This document shows, one piece after another, positions 7,402 to 14,678 of a stretch of DNA of 19,910 bases. Where the stretch lies: positions 1-19,910 of the forward strand of contig DOZO01000058.1 in the NCBI GenBank assembly GCA_003517965.1, written 5' to 3'. This DNA is from Desulfobulbaceae bacterium (GTDB lineage Bacteria; Desulfobacterota; Desulfobulbia; Desulfobulbales; Desulfurivibrionaceae). Within the stretch, counting starts at the first letter, position 1, and the number at the start of each line of letters is the position of its first letter. The translations under genes and the position numbers were made by a program. A model generated the notes under the pieces. It saw nothing but the letters and a program-made list of their open reading frames with translations. It searched no databases and had not been told where the DNA came from.

Positions 7402-7440
7402 AATAAAAAGAGCAGGGGCACGGCATGCCGCACCCCTGCT
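7402..7440 (-). terminator. Intrinsic terminator after the HDAC-like gene
   Basis: On the minus strand a long GC-rich hairpin occupies 7440-7411. AGCAGGGG pairs with CCCCTGCT, then two G-U wobbles, then CGGC/GCCG around a minimal AT centre. The stem is followed by CTTTTTATT (7410-7402). It lies 18 nt past the stop of the amidohydrolase gene, so it ends the fau/HDAC transcript and separates it from the response regulator. Confidence 0.85.
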
Positions 7441-7458
7441 TATAACACCGGATTTTTT

Positions 7459-8505
7459 TCAGAAAGTCCAGTATTTTTTCGCCACCTGTAGAGCCGCATC
7501 CAAGGCGGGCAGAGGTCTTTTTGTCTGACTCGAAGTTTTATGCGGCCCAGTTGACAGCCCTGGCGTCCCGGTCATTTCATGGAGACTGGCCAGCACCCCC
7601 TCTGCAAGGCCTTGCAGATTGTACCCCCCCTCCAGCGCCAAAACCAACCGCCCTTCGCAGAGCTCTGCCGCCAAAGCGACCATAATCCTGGTCATATAGG
7701 CAAACCCCGCGCTGGTAACGGCCATGCCGCCAAGGGGGTCTGAGATGTGGATATCGTACCCGGCAGAGATCATGAGACAATCGGGCCTGTACTGACGGGC
7801 AACCGGGGCAACAAGTTCGTCCATGATCCGGGAAAAATCCTGGTCACCCTGGCCGCCGGGTAACGGCACGTTGAGGGTATAACCCTCGCCCTTGCCCGCC
7901 CCGGTTTCCTTGAGGCTGCCGGTGCCGGGATAATGCGGATACTGATGGGTGGAGCAGTAGAAAACCTGATCGGTATCGTAAAAGGAATGCTGGGTGCCAT
8001 TACCATGGTGCAGATCCCAATCGAGGATGAAGATACGCTCCATACCGAGATGTTTCAGACCATAGCGGGCACCGATGGCAATATTGTTAAACAGACAGAA
8101 GCCTTTGGCCTGGTCCGCCTCGGCATGGTGCCCGGGCGGACGGATCAAGGCTGCGGCATTATCAGCTTGACCTGAAGCCACCAGTTTAAGGCCGGTGATT
8201 ACTGCGCCTGCCGCCAGCACCGCTGCGTCGTAAGACCGGGGCGAGGTGTGAGTGTCCGGGTCAAGCATATCGAATTGTTTGCCCGCTGTCTTTGCCACCC
8301 GTTCAATATGAGCTGCTGTATGGTTTGCAGCCAGATCGGCATAGCTGGCAGGCTCGCAGTCGGAAAAAAGATAAGCCGCGGCCTCTTCCTCCCGGGCAAG
8401 GGCCTGATAGATGGCGGCAAGACGGGCGGGGCTTTCCACATGGTCGTAACCCGGATCATGGGCAAGAAAGAGCTGGTCTTTCAGGACTGCTGTTTTTCGG
8501 CACAT
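7459..8505 (-). CDS. Histone deacetylase-like amidohydrolase (AcuC/class II HDAC fold)
   Basis: This is a 348 aa zinc-dependent arginase-fold deacetylase. Landmarks are HDPGYDHVESPARL (residues 16-29), IRPPGHHAE (121-129; the paired catalytic histidines), FNNIAIGARY and LDWDLHHGNGT (161-171; Asp and His metal ligands). SAGYDIHISDPLGG (second metal Asp) and LEGGYNL (the oxyanion Tyr) follow. All catalytic residues of the family are visible. Bacterial members act on acetylpolyamines, small acetylated amides or acetyl-lysine proteins; the sequence does not settle which. The ATG at 8505 lies 25 nt inside the end of fau, so the two are translationally linked, with only a weak GAG-type ribosome site. 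A strong terminator follows. The pairing with a folate gene looks like operon hitch-hiking, not a pathway. Confidence 0.92.
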   Translation of the reverse strand: MCRKTAVLKDQLFLAHDPGYDHVESPARLAAIYQALAREEEAAAYLFSDCEPASYADLAANHTAAHIERVAKTAGKQFDMLDPDTHTSPRSYDAAVLAAGAVITGLKLVASGQADNAAALIRPPGHHAEADQAKGFCLFNNIAIGARYGLKHLGMERIFILDWDLHHGNGTQHSFYDTDQVFYCSTHQYPHYPGTGSLKETGAGKGEGYTLNVPLPGGQGDQDFSRIMDELVAPVARQYRPDCLMISAGYDIHISDPLGGMAVTSAGFAYMTRIMVALAAELCEGRLVLALEGGYNLQGLAEGVLASLHEMTGTPGLSTGPHKTSSQTKRPLPALDAALQVAKKYWTF

Positions 8506-9089
8506 GGCGTTTTTCTCGTAAAATGAAAAGAATTGCTTTCGGTGACCAGATAATCGAGCTGCTGGTCGTGCCCTGTCTGAGGTACATCCTTAACGACCTG
8601 AAGATCAAAGGCCAAGCCGATCCGCAGGGCTTTCGGCACGGCATTCTGTAAAAACCGGTCATAATAGCCGCCCCCGTATCCCAGCCGCCCACCCCGCATA
8701 TCAAAAACACTGCCCGGCATCACCACCAGCTCAATGGAAACAGGGTCGAGCAGGGGCAGGGTGGGCAACGGTTCAAGAATACCGCAATAGCCAGGGGCAA
8801 GATCCCGACCCGGATCAGTGATGGCATAGGCCAGCAGTCGATGCTCCGTAACCAGAGTCAGGGGCACGCTCACGGTTATGCCTTTTTGCAGACAATGCGC
8901 GATCAGCGGCAGGGTCTCCACCTCACTGCGAAAACTGACATAGGTTAAAATATTGCGGGCGCCGGCAAATTCCGGCAGGGCCAGAAGACGATCGGTGATG
9001 AACCTGCTTTTCAGCTGTCGTTCTTCCACAGACAAGCCATCGCGGGCAGCCAGGATCTTTATGCGCAGGGTAGTTCGTGCTTCCGGCAT
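8481..9089 (-). CDS. fau: 5-formyltetrahydrofolate cyclo-ligase
   Basis: This enzyme uses ATP to turn 5-formyl-THF (folinate) into 5,10-methenyl-THF, returning a dead-end folate to the C1 pool. The 202 aa product has the family hallmark GRLGYGGGYYDRFL (residues 134-147), which forms the ATP/folate site, and SFRSEVET (52-59) with the conserved Glu of the pterin pocket. Its length is normal. The ATG at 9089 is preceded by AGGAGGAGAGC, a very strong ribosome site, and by a TATAAT box about 40 nt upstream. The 3' end overlaps the HDAC-like gene by 25 nt. In gamma-proteobacteria this gene (ygfA/fau) follows 6S RNA; no 6S-like fold was recognised here. Confidence 0.93.
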   Translation of the reverse strand: MPEARTTLRIKILAARDGLSVEERQLKSRFITDRLLALPEFAGARNILTYVSFRSEVETLPLIAHCLQKGITVSVPLTLVTEHRLLAYAITDPGRDLAPGYCGILEPLPTLPLLDPVSIELVVMPGSVFDMRGGRLGYGGGYYDRFLQNAVPKALRIGLAFDLQVVKDVPQTGHDQQLDYLVTESNSFHFTRKTPCAEKQQS

Positions 9090-9121
9090 TGCTCTCCTCC
9101 TATCTTTAAAAATGTTCTTTA

Positions 9122-9150
9122 ATTATAACGCAATGGAGTACAGACGCTAA
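9122..9150 (-). promoter_or_regulatory. Candidate promoter for fau
   Basis: The minus strand carries a perfect TATAAT at 9127-9122. A 17-nt spacer places TTAGCG at 9145-9150, a poor -35. The start would be near 9115, leaving a short leader with the AGGAGGAG ribosome site before the ATG at 9089. Confidence 0.5.
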
Positions 9151-9291
9151 GTCTTTTTCAGGAAATTGCTGGACGCGCAGCAACTGCCTGTAGTAATTAA
9201 AAATATCGGCGCCGGATTATGACACCTTATCAATCAATGCAGTTCGTATCGTGTTTGATCCCTCCAAGCAACCGACAAGGCCAGGTTACAC
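9128..9291. other. Divergent intergenic region, no gene seen
   Basis: This stretch separates the minus-strand block from the plus-strand block. It holds a perfect 6-bp hairpin, TTGCTG (9166-9171) with CAGCAA (9178-9183) around a 6-nt loop, which could be a binding site or RNA stem. No convincing plus-strand promoter or non-coding RNA was recognised. The ribosome site of the plus-strand gene is weak (AAGG/CAGG before the ATG at 9292). Confidence 0.4.
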
Positions 9292-10470
9292 ATGCTTTCC
9301 TTCTATCGCGATCTTCCCATCTCAACCAAACTGCTCCTGAGCAACCTGGCTTTCGCCCTCCCCATGGCGGTACTGATCTTCTTTATGAATATCAGCTTCA
9401 TCTATGATATCAACATCGGCAAAAAAGAATTGGCGGGCATCAACGCCCTTCGCCCACTTTTTGGGCTGCTCGACCATCTCCCCGATCATTTTTCCGGGGA
9501 AAAAAAAGACCAGGGCGGGGAAACAGCCAAACTGCAAGCCCGGATTGTCGAATTGATCTCCGCAACAGGCAGGGATTATCTGTTAAGCCTTGACCCCGCC
9601 TTAGACAGCAAGCTGTTGGCGGATCTGCTGACCGACCTGCTTCCCCGCAACTGGAACCAGCTTAATATCTATTCGTCTCAGACGGCGGCACCTGACCGCC
9701 AGACATCTTCTTCGCCTGAAATTAAAGGCACCGGACACGCCTTCCATAAATCGCCGCCTGATTTCAGTCTGTTTCAGGCGGATGTCGCGCGAATCATCGC
9801 CAACGCCCGGCTCACTCTGCAGGAAGATGCCAAGTATTACGGCGTCAGCCCTTCGCTGCATACAACCTTTGCCCAGGCCCTCGACGAATATCAAAATTCT
9901 ACCTCCCAATTTATCGCCCTCCATCAGCAAAATGCCACCCAACCCGTGGAGGTTGCGGTCTACCAGGCTGCAAACACCAAGGTCAGACTGAGCTGCCGTC
10001 AACTCGCCCTCTCCGGGATTGAGGAGCTTGATATCCTGATCAACAAGAGGATAACAAGCTACCGTAAATGGCAGGTCCTGGCCTTTTCCAGCAGCGCTCT
10101 GGCTCTGTTGCTTGCCTCAATCCTTATCTATACCATTGCTAAGGGCATCACCGTGCCGATCAAGGCAGTCATCGGCTACACCAGACAAATAAGCAATGGC
10201 GAGTATCAGGCCCATCTGGATGGCGATTTTCAGGGAGAGCTGAAAGGGCTGACAATCGACCTCAAGTCAATGGTACACGAAATTATTCGCCTGGCCTCTT
10301 TTCCTCGCGAAAACCCCACTCCGGTGCTGGCTTCTACGGCCGACGGCGCCATCAGCTACCTGAACCATTTGCCAAGCCGCTGCCAGCTGAAGAGGCGGAG
10401 AAATTGTGCATGCCGCGGAACCATTTTTTTAGACGGAATCCATCCTGCAATGCCGATAGTTTCCCAATAA
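9292..10470 (+). CDS. Membrane sensor protein, TM-periplasmic-TM-HAMP, truncated in PAS domain
   Basis: Of 392 aa, residues about 13-33 form a first membrane helix and about 40-258 an extracytoplasmic sensor region. Residues about 263-285 form a second helix, and about 286-338 a HAMP linker (starting GITVPIKAVIGYTRQ). At 344-358 comes FPRENPTPVLASTAD, the typical opening of a PAS domain as in sensor kinases. The frame then shifts: after SYLN (codon ends 10365) the original frame gives a basic, non-conserved tail to 10470. One added base would instead read PFAKPLPAEEAEKL and run to a stop at 10484. Even so no kinase, GGDEF or MCP domain follows, because DUF547 begins at 10557. So the output domain is missing; this is either a pseudogene fragment or a signal-input-only protein. 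The ligand is unknown. Confidence 0.72.
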   Translation: MLSFYRDLPISTKLLLSNLAFALPMAVLIFFMNISFIYDINIGKKELAGINALRPLFGLLDHLPDHFSGEKKDQGGETAKLQARIVELISATGRDYLLSLDPALDSKLLADLLTDLLPRNWNQLNIYSSQTAAPDRQTSSSPEIKGTGHAFHKSPPDFSLFQADVARIIANARLTLQEDAKYYGVSPSLHTTFAQALDEYQNSTSQFIALHQQNATQPVEVAVYQAANTKVRLSCRQLALSGIEELDILINKRITSYRKWQVLAFSSSALALLLASILIYTIAKGITVPIKAVIGYTRQISNGEYQAHLDGDFQGELKGLTIDLKSMVHEIIRLASFPRENPTPVLASTADGAISYLNHLPSRCQLKRRRNCACRGTIFLDGIHPAMPIVSQ

Positions 10471-10487
10471 TGGAAAAAATGTAATGA

Positions 10488-10528
10488 AGCTTACATCTTT
10501 TCTGTAAGGGCCACGGTAAGCTGTTTTT
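10488..10528 (+). terminator. Hairpin with T tract between the sensor and the DUF547 gene
   Basis: AGCTTAC (10488-10494) pairs with GTAAGCT (10516-10522) and is followed by GTTTTT. A rival stem, CTTACA (10490-10495) with TGTAAG (10503-10508) and a 7-nt loop, uses the same left arm. The stem is modest, with a 21-nt loop, so termination may be partial or conditional. Confidence 0.45.
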
Positions 10529-10556
10529 AAAGGATTTCAATAAAAGGGGATACGAT

Positions 10557-11447
10557 ATGATTACGGCACAGGGTAACAAGGCAACGTCCGGCAAACGTCT
10601 CTTTTTTGCTCTCGTTCTCACCGTCAGCATTAGCCTGTGGCTGCATCCGGCCTTTGCCGCGCCATCTCCCGAGCTATGGCCCCGCTGGCAGGCCAACCAG
10701 CCAGAAAACACCCTGGCCATTGATCACAGCCCTTGGGACATTGTGCTGAAAAAATATCTACTCACCAAGCATCCCTCCGGGATCAACCGCTTCAGGTACA
10801 AGGCGGTTTCGGCGGCCGATCGCCAGGCCCTCAAATCCTATCTGGAGCGCCTGCAAACAGTCAACGTCTCTTCCTTAAACCAAAACGAGCAGAAGGCCTA
10901 CTGGATCAACCTCTACAACGCCCTTACCGTGCAGGTTATCCTGGATCATTATCCGGTGAAAAGTATCATGGACATCAATATCTCGCAGGGGATGTTCAGT
11001 CGGGGGCCATGGGATGCCAAGCTCTTGAAGATTAAAGGAGAAGAGGTCAGCTTAAATGACATCGAGCATCGGATACTCAGGCCAATCTACCGCGACAACC
11101 GGCTGCATTACGCTCTGAACTGCGCCAGCCTCGGCTGCCCGAATCTGCAACCGCAAGCCTATACCGCCGCCAACCTGGAACAACTCCTGGTCAAGGGGGC
11201 AACCGATTATATCAATCACCCCCGTGGCGTGGGGATGGTGGATGGCAAGTTACAGGTCTCAAATATCTACAAGTGGTTCCAGGTAGATTTTGGCGACACC
11301 GAACAGGGGGTGATTCGCCATCTCCTGCCGTATCTCGATCAAGTGGGGAAGGCCCAAGGCGCAAAGGGCAAGCTGATTGATACGGTACGATCGTATAACA
11401 AAGGCCTCCGCTATGAGTATGACTGGAATGTCAATGCCGCAGACTAA
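10557..11447 (+). CDS. Exported DUF547 domain protein
   Basis: This 296 aa protein has a Sec signal peptide (basic residues near 8-14, hydrophobic 15-30, cleavage near PAFA-A at 34-35). The DUF547 core spans about residues 55-250. Family landmarks are KAYWINLYNALT (113-124), HYALNCASLGCPN (184-196) with two Cys, and SNIYKWFQVDFG. DUF547 has no established reaction; some workers compare it with the papain/transglutaminase-like fold, and the Asn-Cys/His region could be a catalytic site (inference). The ATG at 10557 has AAGGGG 8 nt upstream. It precedes a GT2/GT-C pair on the same strand. Similar DUF547 genes often lie near TVP38 and disulfide-reductase genes, as here, though the link is only by neighbourhood. 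Confidence 0.85.
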   Translation: MITAQGNKATSGKRLFFALVLTVSISLWLHPAFAAPSPELWPRWQANQPENTLAIDHSPWDIVLKKYLLTKHPSGINRFRYKAVSAADRQALKSYLERLQTVNVSSLNQNEQKAYWINLYNALTVQVILDHYPVKSIMDINISQGMFSRGPWDAKLLKIKGEEVSLNDIEHRILRPIYRDNRLHYALNCASLGCPNLQPQAYTAANLEQLLVKGATDYINHPRGVGMVDGKLQVSNIYKWFQVDFGDTEQGVIRHLLPYLDQVGKAQGAKGKLIDTVRSYNKGLRYEYDWNVNAAD

Positions 11448-11492
11448 AACTCCGGCACCGAATATCTTTCTCCATATTGACAAGGTATAGGC

Positions 11493-12239
11493 ATGGGTGA
11501 GGGCAATCAATTAAAGACTGTACCGCCGGGCCAAAAGTTCGGCGGGCATCCCTATGTTGCGGTGGTCATCCCGGCGCTCAACGAGGCGTTTTCCATTGGT
11601 CTGGTTATCCAGGCCATTCCACGGCCGCTGGTTGCAGAGATTATCGTGGTCGACAACGGTTCGACGGACAACACCGCAACTATTGCGCGAACCTCGGGAG
11701 CCACGGTGCTCTCGGAACTAAAAAAAGGCTATGGCACCGCCTGCCTGACCGGCATCCGGCATGCCATCGATCATGATGCGGAGGTTATCGTCTTCCTGGA
11801 TGGCGACTTCAGCGACTACCCGGAAGATTTGCCGGAGCTGGTACGGCCAATCCTTGACCTGGAATACGATATGGTCATCGGCTCACGGATGATCGGCCGC
11901 CGCGAGCGAGGTGCGATGCTGCCGCAGGCCGTGTTCGGCAATTGGCTGGCCTGCACCCTGATGCGTCTCTTCTGGGGCTACCGCTTCACCGATCTCGGGC
12001 CATTCCGGGCGGTGACGGTCGAGGCCTTGCAGCACATGAAAATGTTTGATCCCACCTTCGGCTGGACTGTCGAGATGCAGATCAAGGCCGCCAAGCTCAA
12101 ACTTAAGTGCACGGAAGTACCGGTCCGTTATCGAAAACGGATTGGCACATCAAAAGTGACCGGGACGGTTCTCGGCACCGCGGGTGCTTCAGTGAAAATT
12201 CTCTACACTATCTTCAAATACCTTGTCGTGAAGGTCTGA
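11493..12239 (+). CDS. Family 2 glycosyltransferase, DPM1/polyprenyl-phosphate sugar synthase-like
   Basis: This 248 aa soluble GT-A enzyme opens with VVIPALNEAFSI (residues 24-35), then IIVVDNGSTDNT (50-61) and KKGYGTACLTGIRHA. The metal-binding DGD is at 103-105 in FLDGDFSDYPEDL, and the acceptor-side GSRMIGRRERGAM follows. The tail has a conserved PVRYRKRIGTSK but no transmembrane helices. The subgroup transfers sugar from a nucleotide sugar to a polyprenyl phosphate, or to other acceptors; the sugar is unknown. Start ATG 11493 has AAGG a little far upstream. Its stop codon is followed at once by the start of the GT-C-like gene (TGAATG), so the pair probably works together, one making a lipid-linked sugar that the other uses. 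Confidence 0.88.
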   Translation: MGEGNQLKTVPPGQKFGGHPYVAVVIPALNEAFSIGLVIQAIPRPLVAEIIVVDNGSTDNTATIARTSGATVLSELKKGYGTACLTGIRHAIDHDAEVIVFLDGDFSDYPEDLPELVRPILDLEYDMVIGSRMIGRRERGAMLPQAVFGNWLACTLMRLFWGYRFTDLGPFRAVTVEALQHMKMFDPTFGWTVEMQIKAAKLKLKCTEVPVRYRKRIGTSKVTGTVLGTAGASVKILYTIFKYLVVKV

Positions 12240-13565
12240 ATGCCTACCCGCCATCTCATTCTCTTTGGAGTCATTCTTGAGGCATTGTACTTGAGTCTTT
12301 TCTTGTGCGCGGACCTCCTGCCTTCAATTGCGACGTTCATAGCCGTAAACGCGGGAGCCTATGCCCTTCTCGCCTATATTGTTCATGTGAACCGGGGTGA
12401 AAAACAGGAGGCCTGCCAAAAGGCCCATCGCCATCGTCGTCTCTGGTTGATTATCGGTTTTGCGCTGCTCTTTCGGCTGACCTTGCTGCCGCATGTCCCC
12501 GTTGCCTCGGACGATATCTACCGCTACCTGTGGGATGGCAAGGTGGCGGCAGCGGGGATCAATCCCTACCAATACGCCCCGACCGATGCCACCCTGGCCG
12601 CCCTCGAAAACGGCGATCTATCAGCAAAGATCAATCATCCTCAGCTGCGGACGATCTATCCGCCGTTGGCGCAGGGGCTTTTTCTCCTGTCGCACCTGCT
12701 GTTTGGTGACTCGACAGTGGGGCTCAAGGCCCTGCTGGTCGTCTGCGATCTCAGCACCATCGCCCTGCTTTGGCTGTTGTTGGCGCGTTTCAAGAGGAAT
12801 CCTGAGGCCTTGCTGCTCTACGCCTGGTCGCCGTTACCGATCATGTACTTTGCGCTCGATGGCCATATCGACGCCTTGGGCATCCCCTTTATGTTGCTCT
12901 TTCTACTCTTCCTGCACAACGCCAAGGATAACCAGGCAGGGGTCGCGCTCGGTTTCGGCGGGCTGGCAAAGCTCTACCCACTTTTTCTCTTGCCCGTGTT
13001 GTTCGAGAGGGGTCTGCGCCTAAAGCGGGCTTGGCTTCCCGGCATCCCGATTGTGCTGCTGGCCGCAGGGTATTTATGCTATTGGCAACATTCTTCCGGA
13101 GGACTCTTCGAATCGGTTGTGCTCTTTAATTCGTCATTTTCCTTCAACGGGTTGTTTTACAGTGTGATGCGGCCCCTGCTGAAATCAAGCGCCGCTGCGC
13201 ATATGGCCAGCACTGTTCTTTTCGCTTGTTGTTTGGTTTGGATTTTTTTGCTGAAGAGGTCGATTCTCGAAAAAGTCTTCCTTACCTTTTTTTGTTTCGC
13301 GCTCTTTTCACCGGTCGTCCACCCCTGGTATCTCACCTGGCTCGCAGCATTGTTGGTGCTCAGGTGGTCGGTGTCGGTATTTACCCTGCTCGGATTTTCC
13401 AACCTAAGCAATCTCGTGGTCTACTGGTATCGGGCAACGGGCAACTGGGAGAATAGGTCTTGGCTGATGGCGCTTGAATATTTGCCGTTTCTCTGCCTGC
13501 TGTTCTGGGAGCTTACCCGAGAAAGGTTTTCGCCTGTGCCTCCAGGGGATGTGAAGGAACGATGA
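12240..13565 (+). CDS. Multi-pass GT-C-fold glycosyltransferase (GT87/mannosyltransferase-like)
   Basis: This 441 aa integral membrane protein has roughly ten hydrophobic segments. After two N-terminal helices comes an extracytoplasmic loop with ASDDIYRYLWDGKVAAAG (D91, D92), the acidic catalytic signature of GT-C enzymes, then INPYQYAPTD and a TIYPPLAQ motif. Mid-protein ALDGHIDALGIPFML and GLAKLYPLFLLPV are typical of GT87-type polyprenyl-phosphate-sugar-dependent transferases. C-terminal PVVHPWYLTWL is another family feature. It begins directly at the stop of the GT2 gene. Acceptor and sugar are not predictable. No pseudogene signs are visible. The next gene, zwf, starts 56 nt downstream in an unrelated role. 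Confidence 0.86.
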   Translation: MPTRHLILFGVILEALYLSLFLCADLLPSIATFIAVNAGAYALLAYIVHVNRGEKQEACQKAHRHRRLWLIIGFALLFRLTLLPHVPVASDDIYRYLWDGKVAAAGINPYQYAPTDATLAALENGDLSAKINHPQLRTIYPPLAQGLFLLSHLLFGDSTVGLKALLVVCDLSTIALLWLLLARFKRNPEALLLYAWSPLPIMYFALDGHIDALGIPFMLLFLLFLHNAKDNQAGVALGFGGLAKLYPLFLLPVLFERGLRLKRAWLPGIPIVLLAAGYLCYWQHSSGGLFESVVLFNSSFSFNGLFYSVMRPLLKSSAAAHMASTVLFACCLVWIFLLKRSILEKVFLTFFCFALFSPVVHPWYLTWLAALLVLRWSVSVFTLLGFSNLSNLVVYWYRATGNWENRSWLMALEYLPFLCLLFWELTRERFSPVPPGDVKER

Positions 13566-13621
13566 CTCGCCTCAATGCTATCAGAGCAAAATAGCAAAGG
13601 AAAGCAAAACAGGAACCCCAG

Positions 13622-14563
13622 ATGGAAGTCATATTGAGCCAAAACAACAGCGAATCGTGCGAATGGGTGAGCGACGGCAGGTGCGGCTACGTGATCTTTG
13701 GCACCTCCGGTGACCTTAGCCGGCGGAAGCTCTTGCCCTCGGTTTTTTCTCTGTGCCGGACAAAAAGGGTGGCCGCGGAATTTTTCGTCATCGGCTATGC
13801 CCGTTCCGCGATGGACGATGCCGCTTTCAGGATCAAGGTGCGGGAGGCCATCCGCCAGGTGGATGGCAGTATTCCCGAAAACGAAATCGAGGAGTTTGCC
13901 AAAAAGTGTTTTTATGTCTCCGGCGGCTATGACCAGGATGACGGCTTTAAGGCGTTGAAGGCGAAAACGGAGATACTGGACGCCGCCTTTGCCACGGGCG
14001 GCAATCTAGTTTTTCATATCGCGACCCCGCCCGCCGCTTTATGCCGATATCGTGGCCGCTTTGGGCACAAATGGGCTGGTGAAAAGACATCAGGATGAGG
14101 CGCCCTTTCAGCGGGTAATCGTGGAAAAACCATTCGGTCGGGATTTCGAAAGCGCGAAAGGGTTGAACAACGCCCTGCTTGAGCATCTTGCCGAAGAGCA
14201 GTTATATCGGATCGACCATTATCTGGGCAAGGAGACGGTGCAGAATATTCTGATGTTTCGCTTTGCCAATCCGATTTTTGAACCGGCCTGGAACAGTACT
14301 TACATCGATCAGGTGCAGATCACCGTCGCCGAGTCGCTTGGGGTTGAACACCGGGCCGGGGGGATCAGAGTTTGTACTGGCGAAAAGACGGGGTGCAAGC
14401 GTCGTGGAGGTTACTTACTCCGGCGCTGCAAAATTCTGCGTGCGCGGGAATTAACCTGGGCGGCAATCAGGACGGACTGGAGACGTATCCGGCTGGCAGC
14501 TGGGGTCCGGTCGCATGGGATCGGCGGCTTACAAAGGATGGCAGACAGTGGCTTGCCCCATAG
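13622..14563 (+). pseudogene. zwf: Glucose-6-phosphate dehydrogenase, broken by frameshift and internal deletion
   Basis: G6PD oxidises glucose-6-phosphate with NADP. Three reading-frame segments carry the family. Segment 1 (13622 to about 14035) has the nucleotide site VIFGTSGDLSRRKLLPSVF and ends HIATPPA. After one extra base at about 14031-14037, segment 2 (about 14037-14360) continues LYADIVAALGTNG, VEKPFGRDF, the active-site RIDHYLGKETVQNI and AESLGVEHRAG. Segment 3 (about 14360-14563) jumps to the C-terminal region GDQSLYWRKDGVQASW and YPAGSWGP, ending LAP. About 310 residues remain of an expected 490 or so. The deletion junction falls in a six-G run at 14358-14363. The ATG at 13622 has AGGA 8 nt upstream. 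Sequencing or assembly error could explain the single base, but hardly the loss of about 180 residues. Confidence 0.9.
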
Positions 14564-14660
14564 CCGGAAATGAGGGAGGCTGTCTCCCTGATCAATCGCT
14601 GCGAGTACTGCGCAATGATCCACGAAAGCTTCTCGCTGATTCATGGTTCGTTGCGCACAA
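14564..14660 (+). pseudogene. Possible AhpD/carboxymuconolactone-decarboxylase-like gene remnant
   Basis: Right after the zwf stop, the same frame reads EMREAVSLINRCEYCAMIHE. CEYCAMIH fits the CxxCxxxH signature of AhpD-like peroxidase/decarboxylase proteins, and the preceding REAVSLIN resembles the helix before it. The frame stays open into gnd but loses any likeness by about 14660, and there is no room for a whole domain (usually 100 or more residues). I read it as a scrap left by the deletion that also hit zwf. Chance likeness is possible. Confidence 0.35.
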
Positions 14661-14678
14661 ATATAAGGAGAAAAGCCA

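Noticed and set aside
9090..9291. 6S RNA upstream of fau, as in gamma-proteobacteria
   Set aside because: The region is of suitable length but shows no long closing stem with a central bubble. A TATAAT box sits just before fau where the 3' end would be.
13576..13596. Terminator between the GT-C gene and zwf
   Set aside because: TGCTAT/ATAGCA pair over a 9-nt loop, but the stem is short, AT-rich and lacks a T tract.
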